Shown in pieces: positions 55,769-64,000 of a stretch of DNA of 64,000 bases. The stretch comes from Flavobacteriaceae bacterium (GTDB taxonomy: Bacteria > Bacteroidota > Bacteroidia > Flavobacteriales > Flavobacteriaceae), in the NCBI GenBank assembly GCA_029248405.1, contig JAQWJJ010000008.1, positions 62,001 through 126,000 of the forward strand. Direction: 5' to 3'. Position 1 is the stretch's first letter. Each line of letters opens with the position of its first letter. The position numbers and the translations under genes were made by a program. The notes below the pieces were generated by a model. It saw nothing but the letters and a program-made list of their open reading frames with translations. It was not told the origin of the DNA and did no database searches.

Positions 55769-55789
55769 AACCTGCTCTGTGCGCAGGTT
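55769..55789 (-). terminator. Likely terminator of cmk
   Basis: Arms aacctgc and gcaggtt surround a seven-base loop, 17 bases beyond the cmk stop. On the minus strand the stem ends in a short T-run. Weaker than the other terminators here. Confidence 0.65.
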
Positions 55790-55805
55790 GATCTCAATGG
55801 AATTA

Positions 55806-56498
55806 TTATATTCTGTTATAAATACGGTCCTGAGCCAACTGCAAAATCATTTGAAACTGATCCGCTTGATTCATTTCGCTATTATCAATAACAACCGCTC
55901 CATCAGCGACAATCAAAGGAGATACTGCTCTTGAGGAATCCATTGCATCACGTGCCACAACATTATCATACACTTGCTGGTAAGTTACAGAGGGGTCTGA
56001 CTCTTGAATCTCTATGAACCGTCGCTGAGCCCTCACCTCTGCGGTGGCCGTCATGAACAACTTCAGGTCGGCATTGGGAAACACTACAGAACCAATATCA
56101 CGTCCATCCATCACCACGCCGCCTTGAGTTTGAAAACTTCTTTGCATGGCCACCATTTTCTCTCTTACCTCAGGAATAGCAGCAACTTGACTCACAAGTT
56201 CTGAAATTAACATTTGCCTGATCTCTATCGTACAATTGCGGCCATTCAGGTGCGGAACATTCTGACCTAATTCATTTTTTTCAAAGGCCACTTCAATGCC
56301 TGGCAGTGCCTCAATAAGTAAATTAGGCTTCACTAGACCATTTTCAAACATATCATGCTCTAAAGCATAAAGTGTAATGGTGCGGTACATGGCTCCAGAA
56401 TCTATATAAACATATCCCAGATGTTGCGCTAAAGCCCTGGCGACAGTACTTTTTCCTGTTGAAGAATGACCATCAATAGCAATCGTTATTGTTTTCAT
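55806..56498 (-). CDS. cmk: Cytidylate kinase
   Basis: Cmk phosphorylates CMP and dCMP with ATP. The 230 residues match the family. The P-loop is in IAIDGHSSTGKSTVARALA (from residue 5), YIDSGAMYRTITLYAL follows, and the CMP-binding and lid regions are VVMDGRDIGSVVFPNADLKL and DAMDSSRAVSPLIVADGAVV. Its start codon overlaps the porQ stop by one base, so the two are probably cotranscribed. Confidence 0.96.
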   Translation of the reverse strand: MKTITIAIDGHSSTGKSTVARALAQHLGYVYIDSGAMYRTITLYALEHDMFENGLVKPNLLIEALPGIEVAFEKNELGQNVPHLNGRNCTIEIRQMLISELVSQVAAIPEVREKMVAMQRSFQTQGGVVMDGRDIGSVVFPNADLKLFMTATAEVRAQRRFIEIQESDPSVTYQQVYDNVVARDAMDSSRAVSPLIVADGAVVIDNSEMNQADQFQMILQLAQDRIYNRI

Positions 56499-57517
56499 TA
56501 CTGTAGATTCATGTTTAAACCAAAAAAACTAGATGCCGCAGCACTATTGTATTTACTGTAAGCATAACTGAACCGTAATTTATTGAGCTTGATCCCAAAT
56601 CCAGCACTCAAACCGGCAAAACTGCGCTGGTCTACAATACGCAACTCCTCACCTCTTCTGAAATTATAGCCTAACCTCAAATTGAACCCCTTGTCCGGAA
56701 AAAGCTCTACACCCAAAATCATGTGGCGAAAGAGCTCATCCACTAGTGTGATGTTCTCTTTTGTCGCATTACCTTCCAAATCAATTTCATCACGATTGGG
56801 ATTGGCAAATGCCAATCGCCAATTTTCCATATGCTCCAAAGTAAAATGCCAACGAATGGGTATGTTTTCAAGATCTTGAGAGGCCCCAAAGATGATTTCG
56901 AAAGGCAGGCGTTCAGCTGTGATGTCATAAGGATCCAATTGTGCGCCGAAATTACGGGCGACCAACCCTAAATTTAGTCCAGCGTCTTCATCCCGATATA
57001 AAATTCCTGCATCAATTGCCATTCCGGTGGAATTGTATTGCTCCAGTGTGGAGGAAATAAACTTAATGTTCGCCCCCACATAAAAGTTACTGAAAGGGAT
57101 GTTCTTGGCGTGTCCAAAAGATACCGCCATCTCACCACCACTAAAGGTGTTGGTGGGGTTGCCTTGGGCATCATACCCGTCAAATGAGCCATAATTGATA
57201 TATGTGACCCCAGTATGAAAGACTTGAGTTCTGCGGTCCCAGAGATAGGCATAGCTCGCCGTTCCATAAGAGACATCTCCAATATAATTGTTAATGGTCA
57301 AGGCCAATTGATTGTCCATGGCGGGGTTAATCGTGGCGGGATTAAAAAAAGCTTGTGTCGGATCATAATCAAAATTAGTCACCACCTTACCACCCAAGGC
57401 CACCTGTCTTGGTGCACTGCCTAAATTAAGGAATTGATAAGCGGCGCTTCCACCAATCTGACCTTGAGCCAACAAGCCATTAAGCAAAAGCAATAAAGTC
57501 AAAAGACGCACAACCAT
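56498..57517 (-). CDS. porQ: Type IX secretion system protein PorQ
   Basis: PorQ is an outer-membrane beta-barrel of the T9SS, which exports proteins with C-terminal sorting domains such as those at 13.2 and 32.3 kb. The 339-residue protein has a signal peptide ending near LLAQGQ. Family phrases are SAAYQFLNLGSAPRQVALGG, DYDPTQAFFNPATINP and GVELFPDKGFNLRLGYNFRR, with many beta strands and a final barrel strand FFGLNMNLQ. It is first in the operon with cmk. Confidence 0.93.
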   Translation of the reverse strand: MVVRLLTLLLLLNGLLAQGQIGGSAAYQFLNLGSAPRQVALGGKVVTNFDYDPTQAFFNPATINPAMDNQLALTINNYIGDVSYGTASYAYLWDRRTQVFHTGVTYINYGSFDGYDAQGNPTNTFSGGEMAVSFGHAKNIPFSNFYVGANIKFISSTLEQYNSTGMAIDAGILYRDEDAGLNLGLVARNFGAQLDPYDITAERLPFEIIFGASQDLENIPIRWHFTLEHMENWRLAFANPNRDEIDLEGNATKENITLVDELFRHMILGVELFPDKGFNLRLGYNFRRGEELRIVDQRSFAGLSAGFGIKLNKLRFSYAYSKYNSAAASSFFGLNMNLQ

Positions 57518-57605
57518 AGGTTAATGAGAGGAGTTTCTGGTATCCATAACGACTACAATGATACTTTATTTTGCTCCTAATTAAAAGACAATACCCGTTG
57601 AATAT

Positions 57606-60059
57606 TTACCATAATGATTTGGCGTGCTTCACTTTTTGAGTGGTTACAGCAAGGTCAACCACCTCCATCATATCAGAAACATAATGGAATACAAGTCCGG
57701 AAACATATTGCTGCGGGATCTCTAAAATATCTTTACGATTCTCCTCACAGAGGATGATTTCCTTGATGCGTGCTCTTTTTGCCGCTAGTATTTTTTCTTT
57801 AATACCACCCACAGGCAAAACTTTACCGCGTAATGTTATTTCTCCTGTCATGGCGATGCTGCGTTTTACCTTTCTTTGTGTAAACAAAGAGACTAAGGAG
57901 GTCAACATGGTGATTCCTGCGCTCGGCCCATCCTTTGGCGTCGCACCCTCAGGCACATGTATGTGGATATTATGTGTTTTGAATACAACGGGATCAATCG
58001 ACAACGCCTCGGCATGCGATTTGATGAACTCCAGCGCAATAGTGGCAGATTCTTTCATGACCGTTCCTAAATTCCCGGTCATGGTCAGAGCTCCCTTGCC
58101 CTTTGAGATCGCCGACTCGATAAAAAGGATGTCACCGCCCACCCGCGTCCAGGCCAATCCCGTAACTACTCCAGCCACATCGTTATTTTCGTATTTGTGC
58201 CTCTCAAGCTTGGGCGCTCCAAGAACCTCCTCAATAACCGCATTGGAAATATTGACTTGGTATGGCTGCTCCATAGCGATATTCATGGCAGCATAACGCA
58301 CCATCTTGGCTATTTTTTTCTCTAGACTACGCACGCCGCTTTCTCTAGTGTATCCCTCTACAATGTATTCGAGTTGGCGCTTCATGATCTTAATCTGGTC
58401 CTTTTGCAACCCGTGTTCTTTGATTTGCTTGGGCAATAGGTGGCGCTTTGCAATTTCAACTTTTTCCTCGATGGTATACCCTGAAACTTCAATAATCTCC
58501 ATTCTGTCCAATAATGCAGGTTGGATGCTTCCAAGGTTATTCGATGTGGCAAGAAACATGACTTTAGACAAATCGTAACCTACCTCCAAATAATTATCAT
58601 AAAAGGCATTATTTTGTTCGGGATCGAGCACCTCTAGCATGGCCGAAGATGGATCGCCCTGACTCCCTACTGACAACTTATCAATTTCGTCCAAAACGAA
58701 AACTGGATTGCCTTTGGCAGCCTTTTTCAGGTTTTGCAAAACCCGGCCTGGCATAGCACCGATGTAGGTTTTGCGATGTCCTCTGATTTCCGCTTCATCT
58801 CTCAATCCTCCCAAAGACATGCGCACATATTGACGCCCTAAAGCCTCTGCGATAGATTTACCAAGAGATGTTTTTCCAACTCCCGGCGGGCCGTAAAAGC
58901 ATAAAATAGGCGACTTCATATCATTTCTGAGCTTGAGTACTGCCAAATGCTCAATGATTCGTTTTTTCACATCATCAAGACCATAATGGTCCCTGTCTAA
59001 TATCTTCTGAGCACGCTTGAGATCAAATGAATCTTTACTGAACTCTTGCCATGGCAATTCTAGCATTAAATCCAAATAATTTCGCTGGATACTGAATTCA
59101 GCGACTTGAGGATTCATTCTCTGAAGCTTCGCTAGTTCTTTGTCAAAGTGAATCTGCGCCTCCTCACTCCATTTTTTTTCGCGGCCTTTGATGCGCATCT
59201 CTTCAATTTCAGCCTCGTAAGACGTTCCACCAAGCTCCTCTTGTATGGTCTTCATTTGTTGCTGTAGAAAATACTCCCTTTGCTGCTGAGACATATCACT
59301 CTCAACCTTTGATTGAATGTCCATTTTTAAAGACAATTTCTGAAGCTCAACATTCAAAAATTTTAAAGTCTCTAAAGCACGTTCTTTCAAGTCATTTATT
59401 TCTAGGAGCCGTTGCTTCTCTTGGACAGAAATGTTCATATTAGAACAAACAAAATTGATCAAGAAAGAGGTGCTCTCTATATTTTTAATCGCAAATGCGG
59501 CATCCGACGGGATGTTGGGACTATCTTTTATGATGTCGATAGCCAGCTCCTTGATGGATTCAATAATAGCGCCAAACTCTTTATTTTTAGGGTCCGGACG
59601 TGTTTCATTGACTTCTTTAATGGTGGCCTTTAAATAAGGCTCTGAAGCCGTGAATTGATCGATCTCAAAACGCTTTTTACCTTGAATGATTACTGTAGTA
59701 TTGCCGTCAGGCATCTTCAGTACGCGCAATATTCTCGCTACCGTTCCAACGTGGTTCACATCAGTAGGGTCCGGGTTTTCTTGTGCCTCTTCCTTTTGTG
59801 ACACCACACCAATAACCTTATTACCTTGATTGGTGTCGTTAATCAGCTTGATGGACTTATCTCTCCCGGCGGTGATGGGGATCACCACACCCGGGAACAA
59901 AACTGTATTTTTCAAAGGCAGTATTGGCAAGGAATCAGGCAAGTCCTCTGAGGACATGGCCTTTTCATCCTCAGCACTCAAAAGAGGAATGAATTCGGCA
60001 TCCTCATTAATTTCCTGAAATGACAAACTGTCTATATTGATGACTTTGGTTTTTGACAT
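57606..60059 (-). CDS. lon: ATP-dependent protease Lon
   Basis: Lon is a hexameric AAA+ serine protease of the cytoplasm that degrades misfolded and regulatory proteins. The ATG at 60059 gives 817 residues starting [14 protein letters not shown]; the longer frame to 60164 adds 35 residues without family character. An N-terminal LON substrate domain ([20 protein letters not shown]) and coiled helices precede the AAA+ module with Walker [18 protein letters not shown]. The C-terminal protease domain has the catalytic Ser in [13 protein letters not shown] and Lys in [14 protein letters not shown]. It stands alone between porQ and the lipoprotein gene. Confidence 0.97.
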   Translation of the reverse strand: MSKTKVINIDSLSFQEINEDAEFIPLLSAEDEKAMSSEDLPDSLPILPLKNTVLFPGVVIPITAGRDKSIKLINDTNQGNKVIGVVSQKEEAQENPDPTDVNHVGTVARILRVLKMPDGNTTVIIQGKKRFEIDQFTASEPYLKATIKEVNETRPDPKNKEFGAIIESIKELAIDIIKDSPNIPSDAAFAIKNIESTSFLINFVCSNMNISVQEKQRLLEINDLKERALETLKFLNVELQKLSLKMDIQSKVESDMSQQQREYFLQQQMKTIQEELGGTSYEAEIEEMRIKGREKKWSEEAQIHFDKELAKLQRMNPQVAEFSIQRNYLDLMLELPWQEFSKDSFDLKRAQKILDRDHYGLDDVKKRIIEHLAVLKLRNDMKSPILCFYGPPGVGKTSLGKSIAEALGRQYVRMSLGGLRDEAEIRGHRKTYIGAMPGRVLQNLKKAAKGNPVFVLDEIDKLSVGSQGDPSSAMLEVLDPEQNNAFYDNYLEVGYDLSKVMFLATSNNLGSIQPALLDRMEIIEVSGYTIEEKVEIAKRHLLPKQIKEHGLQKDQIKIMKRQLEYIVEGYTRESGVRSLEKKIAKMVRYAAMNIAMEQPYQVNISNAVIEEVLGAPKLERHKYENNDVAGVVTGLAWTRVGGDILFIESAISKGKGALTMTGNLGTVMKESATIALEFIKSHAEALSIDPVVFKTHNIHIHVPEGATPKDGPSAGITMLTSLVSLFTQRKVKRSIAMTGEITLRGKVLPVGGIKEKILAAKRARIKEIILCEENRKDILEIPQQYVSGLVFHYVSDMMEVVDLAVTTQKVKHAKSLW

Positions 60060-60260
60060 ATAATCATATTGCGCCATAATGTCATCGATTAAGTCGACGC
60101 CATTGACTGTTATTCTATCTAATCTCCTTAGATCAAGCGTTTTGTAACACACGCGGCAATACACTTCTTGACTCTAATCATATAAGACAATAGTTATGCC
60201 ACGCTATAAAACCGCGAGCCGTGTATTGAAAGATGTCAAAAGACTATAACGAACACAAAC

Positions 60261-60285
60261 AAAAAAACCGGCCATAAGACCGGTT
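60261..60285 (-). terminator. Rho-independent terminator for the three-repeat lipoprotein gene
   Basis: On the minus strand aaccggtc, a four-base loop and ggccggtt form a stem (one G-U) followed by seven T residues. It lies 25 bases after the stop at 60310. Confidence 0.82.
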
Positions 60286-60309
60286 CATTGATTTGAAACC
60301 TGCCCATGT

Positions 60310-61719
60310 TTAGGGCAGTGTCAATGTAAAGAATCCCTCTGTTATCTCAAAAGTATCCGTCCCCACACCATTAGGGTCTACTGCCGTAAAACTGAACCTT
60401 CCCTCGATGACACCATTGTCATATTGATAACTGGTAATGGTCAACACTCCGGGTTGTGATCGGTACAATATTGCATCGCCAATAGCCGGATTATAAGTCC
60501 CCACAACCTCTGAGCCAAGCTCAATGAGGCTGCTCATCTCATAGGCGCCAGGAAGGATGTCAATTGGAAAGCTGAGCGCAATAGATTGATTGGTTTGGTC
60601 ATTTATCGTGATGATTTCGACATAATCTGTATCTCCAACTGGATTAAGCAATACCTGCATGGAGGTAGGCAAATAATCTGAGCCATCCACTACTGCCGAT
60701 AGCGTATTCTCGGCAACACCAGATTCTGGCAGGTAGTCCATGACAAAAGCACCTTCTGTAACCATGACTTCAGCGATATTGACCCCTATAGGATCGGTAC
60801 CCGTGAATGAAAAGGATGCTGCTATTTTACCCGTTATAAAGCCGTATTCCTCTAAGGTTATACTGCCTTCCATTGAGGTCAAGCTTTCAGTCCCATCACT
60901 ATCTGTATAGGCAGCAAAAAGATTTGACCCATTAAAAATTGGCGAGAACTCAAAAGTTCCGGTACCGATATCAATCGGAATAAAAAACTCTACTCGCTCT
61001 AAAGTCTCTGTTGTCGCTGTAAGCTTAACGACTTGATCACTCCCTACCATTAATACTTCAGAAATAAATGAGGTGTCGACAAATTCTTCACCATCTACAA
61101 GAGCAAAGAATGTATTGTCAGGATCTTGGTTGTCAGATCCCCCTGATCCGCCACCTGGATCTGTCGTATCACAGGCATAAGGATCTAAAGAGCCATCGAT
61201 CAATGTGAAAGGAATTTCTTGAAAAATACCATTAGAAATTACTGCAGATTCAGCTATTGTACCACCTGCGCCATCACTAATTTCGCGGATCGCAGTAAAG
61301 TTAAAAGTCCCTGTAACCGTTTGATTTTCTGCATCATATCCAGTAATTATTGCAGTTCCCGACCCCCCAGCACTCGACAATACCTCGAAAGGGCTCTCTG
61401 TTGGTGCCTCTAAAATAAAACTCGATGGATTAAGTTCCTGCGTCAGGTCAAAAGTACACACGCCGACGTTGGTGATCACCATCGAAATGATATTGCCAAA
61501 ATAATCCGTCCCGGTCAACAACAAAACTCCATTGATGAGCTGCCCAGTAGTCGATGATGCCGAAAATGCTTCTCCATTTACAGTTGCAGTAAAAGCACTG
61601 TTGTCCTGTGCCTCTTCATCCGAAATAAAATTACCCTCTAAAGGCTCGTTATCACAACTGGTCATGATCAATGCTGTTATTGCCAACATTACCAAACTCC
61701 AAAACCGATATTTTTTCAT
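60310..61719 (-). CDS. Lipoprotein with three tandem DUF6252-like domains
   Basis: A 469-residue lipoprotein with lipobox MTSC (lipidated Cys22) and probably displayed on the cell surface or periplasmic side. Three units of about 130 residues follow. Each opens with a pattern like NSAFTATVNGEAFSAS, NTFFALVDGEEFVDTS or NTLSAVVDGSDYLPTS, has a central GTYEFS-type strand, and closes with GTFNFTA, ASFSFTG or GRFSFTA. A glycine-serine linker with GGGSGGSDNQDPD joins units one and two. The pattern fits DUF6252. The function is unknown. It has a -7 element 27 bases upstream. Confidence 0.82.
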   Translation of the reverse strand: MKKYRFWSLVMLAITALIMTSCDNEPLEGNFISDEEAQDNSAFTATVNGEAFSASSTTGQLINGVLLLTGTDYFGNIISMVITNVGVCTFDLTQELNPSSFILEAPTESPFEVLSSAGGSGTAIITGYDAENQTVTGTFNFTAIREISDGAGGTIAESAVISNGIFQEIPFTLIDGSLDPYACDTTDPGGGSGGSDNQDPDNTFFALVDGEEFVDTSFISEVLMVGSDQVVKLTATTETLERVEFFIPIDIGTGTFEFSPIFNGSNLFAAYTDSDGTESLTSMEGSITLEEYGFITGKIAASFSFTGTDPIGVNIAEVMVTEGAFVMDYLPESGVAENTLSAVVDGSDYLPTSMQVLLNPVGDTDYVEIITINDQTNQSIALSFPIDILPGAYEMSSLIELGSEVVGTYNPAIGDAILYRSQPGVLTITSYQYDNGVIEGRFSFTAVDPNGVGTDTFEITEGFFTLTLP

Positions 61720-61745
61720 ATATAAAGTACTATAGGTATGTAACG

Positions 61746-61753
61746 CAAACTTA
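61746..61753 (-). promoter_or_regulatory. Candidate -7 element for the lipoprotein gene
   Basis: On the minus strand TAAGTTTG matches TAnnTTTG exactly, 26 bases before the ATG at 61719. No clear TTTG -33 element. Confidence 0.38.
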
Positions 61754-61765
61754 AGTAAAAATTGT

Positions 61766-63088
61766 TTAAACCTTATTTAATTTCCGGGGAACTCTTGTCA
61801 ATAAAATGATCCCAGATATAAAAAACACAATCAAAAACAGAATCGAGTTTCTCATACTGCCTGTCAGCTGATCAATGAACCCATAAAGCAGCATGCCAAT
61901 CACAATTCCCACCTTCTCGGCCACATCAAAAAAGCTAAAATATGAAGTAGTATCTGTAGTTTCGGGCAGAAATTTAGAATAGGTCGAGCGACTTAAAGAC
62001 TGAATGCCCCCCATGACCAATCCGACGATCGCTGCAGCGCCATAAAATTGATAGGGTGTTTGCATGAAGTAAGCATAAATACTCATTATGGCCCATATCA
62101 CATTGATGCTGATCAACGTATTGATGTTGCCATAAAGGCGTGAGGCTTTGGACGTCAATTGCGCACCAATCATGGCCAAAATTTGAATGATCAAAATACT
62201 CAGTATAAGGCCCATCGTTTTTGCGTCATCATCTACCCACTGAATTTCCTGCTCACCAAAGTACGTGGCAATGAGCATGATGGTTTGTACTGCCATACTG
62301 TAAACAAAAAACGCAACCAAATAGCGTTTTAACCTCAGATTGTGGGTCAGTGCGCGATACACTAATCTGAGCTCATCATAACCATTAAACACCACCTGCC
62401 TAGTCACTTTTTTGCCCGTGGTAACCCCCTTTGGCAGGACTGCGAAAGTGTATTGACTGAAGCCCATCCACCACAGCCCGACCATAACGAATGAAAGACG
62501 CATGGCCATCACACTTCCTTGACCGTCATCCGACAAGCCAAAAAACTGAGGCTCCATGACCATAGCCAAATTGACTATGAGCAAAAATACACTGCCGATA
62601 TAGCCCAAAGAAAACCCTTTGGCACTGACTGCGTCTTGTTGATCAGGATAGGCAATGTCTGGCAAATAAGAATTATAAAAAACCAAACTGCCCCAAAAAC
62701 CAATCAAGCCAAAGAAGTAGGCGCTTAAACTGAAGTAAATTGATTCAAGATCAAAAAAGTAAAGCCCCATACAGGCCAACGATCCCAAATAACAAAAAAA
62801 CTTCAAGAATGCCATTTTGTTGCCAACGTAGTCGGCGATGCCTGATAGAATTGGAGAACTTAAAGCCACAACAAGAAATGCCAAAGCCGTTGTATAGCTG
62901 ATCAGCGGAGTGCTGCGAATTGTTCCACCAAAAACAACAACGGAATCAATACCCGCTTGACTGAATAATACACCGTAATATATGGGGAAAATAGCTGAAG
63001 CGATGACTAGACTGTATACTGAATTAGCCCAATCATAAAAGGCCCAAGCATTAATATATTTTTTATTTCCTCTTATATCTGCCTCCAT
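61766..63088 (-). CDS. UMF1-type major facilitator permease
   Basis: A 440-residue membrane protein with about 12 transmembrane helices. The opening NAWAFYDWANSVYSLVIASA is diagnostic of the UMF1/Atg22-like MFS group, and GGIQSLSRSTYSKFLPE is the typical later MFS loop. The substrate is unknown; relatives have been linked to amino-acid efflux in fungi, which need not apply. I chose the ATG at 63088; an ATG at 63157 would add 23 residues and has a purine-rich AAAGG before it, so it cannot be excluded. Confidence 0.88.
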   Translation of the reverse strand: MEADIRGNKKYINAWAFYDWANSVYSLVIASAIFPIYYGVLFSQAGIDSVVVFGGTIRSTPLISYTTALAFLVVALSSPILSGIADYVGNKMAFLKFFCYLGSLACMGLYFFDLESIYFSLSAYFFGLIGFWGSLVFYNSYLPDIAYPDQQDAVSAKGFSLGYIGSVFLLIVNLAMVMEPQFFGLSDDGQGSVMAMRLSFVMVGLWWMGFSQYTFAVLPKGVTTGKKVTRQVVFNGYDELRLVYRALTHNLRLKRYLVAFFVYSMAVQTIMLIATYFGEQEIQWVDDDAKTMGLILSILIIQILAMIGAQLTSKASRLYGNINTLISINVIWAIMSIYAYFMQTPYQFYGAAAIVGLVMGGIQSLSRSTYSKFLPETTDTTSYFSFFDVAEKVGIVIGMLLYGFIDQLTGSMRNSILFLIVFFISGIILLTRVPRKLNKV

Positions 63089-63237
63089 TATTTTGGATTT
63101 TTTTATGCCATGACCCCAGTCCTTCATATCTTTAGGAAAGATTGCGTACTGGGCCATAACCTTTCAAAACATCAATGTATTATGGATAAATATAGACAAA
63201 TAATCAAGTACTAAATCCAATAATAGCGGAATTGGAT

Positions 63238-63245
63238 TATTTTTG
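63238..63245 (+). promoter_or_regulatory. Candidate -7 element for the 63282 operon
   Basis: TATTTTTG matches TAnnTTTG exactly, 37 bases before the ATG at 63282. No TTTG at standard -33 spacing. Confidence 0.4.
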
Positions 63246-63281
63246 GAATAACTTTTGATTTAATCATAAAAACACTCTAAT

Positions 63282-63764
63282 ATGAAATATTTACTCACGC
63301 TTATTCTCAGCATCACTTTATTCGCCTCTTGCGAAGGACCTGAAGGACCGGCAGGCAGGCCTGGCATCAATATTCTTGGACAAGTTTTTGAGGTCAATAT
63401 CAACCTCAATACCGCCAACAACTTTGAACAAGTCGTGACCATACCCTCTGATATAGAGGTATACGAAAGTGACGCCCTAATAGTTTATCGCTACGAAGGA
63501 AGTTTTAATGGTGCTGATATCTGGACGCCATTACCGGCTACCTATTTTGATTCCTTTGGCGGCACCTTTCTCTATACGTTCAACCACACCTATTATGATT
63601 TGAAATTCTTTTTAGATGGGAACTTTAACTTGAGTGTACTCACGCCAAACTGGACGCAAAATCAAGTGTTTCGAGTGGTTCTGGTTCCCGCGGAATTTGC
63701 CAATGCCGACCTAAGCTTTGAAGAACTTCAAAATGTCCTCGAACTAGAATTCACTGGTAGATAA
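63282..63764 (+). CDS. Short lipoprotein with collagen-like GPx motif
   Basis: A 160-residue lipoprotein with lipobox LFASC (lipidated Cys17), followed at once by a short collagen-like run GPEGPAGRPG. The rest is predicted beta-rich, with TTIWTPLPATYFD-like aromatic strands (YFDSFGGTFLYTFNHTYYD). I recognise the general form from Bacteroidota genomes but no function. Its stop is directly followed by the msrB ATG, with no gap, so the two are probably cotranscribed and translationally coupled. Confidence 0.78.
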   Translation: MKYLLTLILSITLFASCEGPEGPAGRPGINILGQVFEVNINLNTANNFEQVVTIPSDIEVYESDALIVYRYEGSFNGADIWTPLPATYFDSFGGTFLYTFNHTYYDLKFFLDGNFNLSVLTPNWTQNQVFRVVLVPAEFANADLSFEELQNVLELEFTGR

Positions 63765-64000
63765 ATGAAAACAAGATATCTTCTTATACTGTCGACTATT
63801 CTGGTGTTTACTGCCTGTCAATCACGCGCGCAAGAACAAAAACCCGAGCATTTCGAGATAGAAAAAACAACCGATCAATGGCGAAGTGAATTAACTCCTT
63901 CCGAATTTGCTGTACTTAGGGAGGCTGCCACGGAGCCACCTTTCAGCAGCATATTCAATACTAAAAGTGGCTCAGGAACCTACCACTGCGCAGGTTGCGG
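63765..64000 (+). CDS. msrB: Peptide-methionine (R)-S-oxide reductase MsrB, exported (3' end outside window)
   Basis: The first 78 codons of a gene that runs off the right edge. The N-terminus MKTRYLLILSTILVFTAC is a lipoprotein signal with lipobox FTAC. Then comes the MsrB start WRSELTPSEFAVLREAATE and the first zinc-binding CxxC in YHCAGCG. MsrB reduces (R)-methionine sulfoxide; as a predicted lipoprotein this copy would act in the periplasm. The catalytic cysteine and second CxxC lie outside the window. Confidence 0.88.
   Translation, partial: MKTRYLLILSTILVFTACQSRAQEQKPEHFEIEKTTDQWRSELTPSEFAVLREAATEPPFSSIFNTKSGSGTYHCAGC

Noticed and set aside
57754-58296. 180-codon plus-strand frame
   Set aside because: Antisense shadow within the lon protease domain; the sense motifs are intact and convincing.

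Overview
The window looks like a chromosomal segment of a marine-type Bacteroidota, most likely a Flavobacteriales member. The evidence is a type IX secretion component (porQ), two proteins ending in T9SS-like sorting domains, a HmuR/HmuY haem-uptake pair, a Bacteroidota-style 7TM-HD protein, DUF3822 beside rsmD, and several -7 elements of the Bacteroidota form TAnnTTTG. Almost all of it is ordinary core chromosome. I saw no insertion sequence, prophage or CRISPR array. Two genes are cut by the window edges: tamB on the left and msrB on the right.

Layout. 1-5.9 kb: tamB (partial, minus) divergent from tsaD-rsmE-DUF4159-methyltransferase. 5.9-10.7 kb: a secreted S15/CocE-like hydrolase, then the haem receptor and HmuY lipoprotein. 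10.8-14.7 kb: an AT-rich-looking accessory block bounded by hairpin terminators, holding a photolyase/cryptochrome, a secreted protein of unknown function and a GEVED/T9SS protein. 14.8-20.6 kb: a minus-strand run of a CrtI/CrtD-like desaturase, a UbiA prenyltransferase, a CruF-like hydratase, a VWA protein and a MoxR/BchI-like ATPase. 20.6-21.4 kb: a tRNA operon (Ser-GCT, Pro-TGG, Arg-TCT) with a full promoter and terminator, followed by a partial tRNA-Arg copy. 21.4-32.2 kb: 7TM-HD phosphohydrolase, thiolase, NlpC/P60, a TPR protein, gyrA and clpC. 32.3-38.2 kb: hutH, gcvT, a Rossmann protein, yebC and an acyltransferase. 38.2-41.6 kb: a fused KdsB-KdnB gene and a RecD-like helicase. 41.7-46.5 kb: a small operon ending in rsmD, then rnpB (RNase P RNA), dnaX and miaE. 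46.5-53.5 kb: the minus-strand run pyrR-pyrB-STAS-rnz-pdxH-sixA-ppk1-ppx. 53.7-60 kb: rpsA, cmk, porQ and lon. 60.3-64 kb: a three-repeat lipoprotein, an MFS permease, a short lipoprotein and msrB.

The two most interesting loci are both biosynthetic. The first is a three-gene set (desaturase, C5 prenyltransferase, C-1,2 hydratase) that matches the haloarchaeal bacterioruberin enzymes in content. In this setting it could make an isopentenylated, hydroxylated carotenoid such as a 2'-isopentenylsaproxanthin-type pigment. The second is one 617-residue reading frame joining CMP-Kdo synthetase to an iron-dependent alcohol dehydrogenase of the Kdo-8-oxidase (KdnB) type. It suggests 8-amino-Kdo in the lipopolysaccharide, with the first and third steps of that route on one polypeptide and the middle aminotransferase not in the window. 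The rest is housekeeping: tRNA and rRNA modification, replication, proteolysis, polyphosphate and pyrimidine metabolism.
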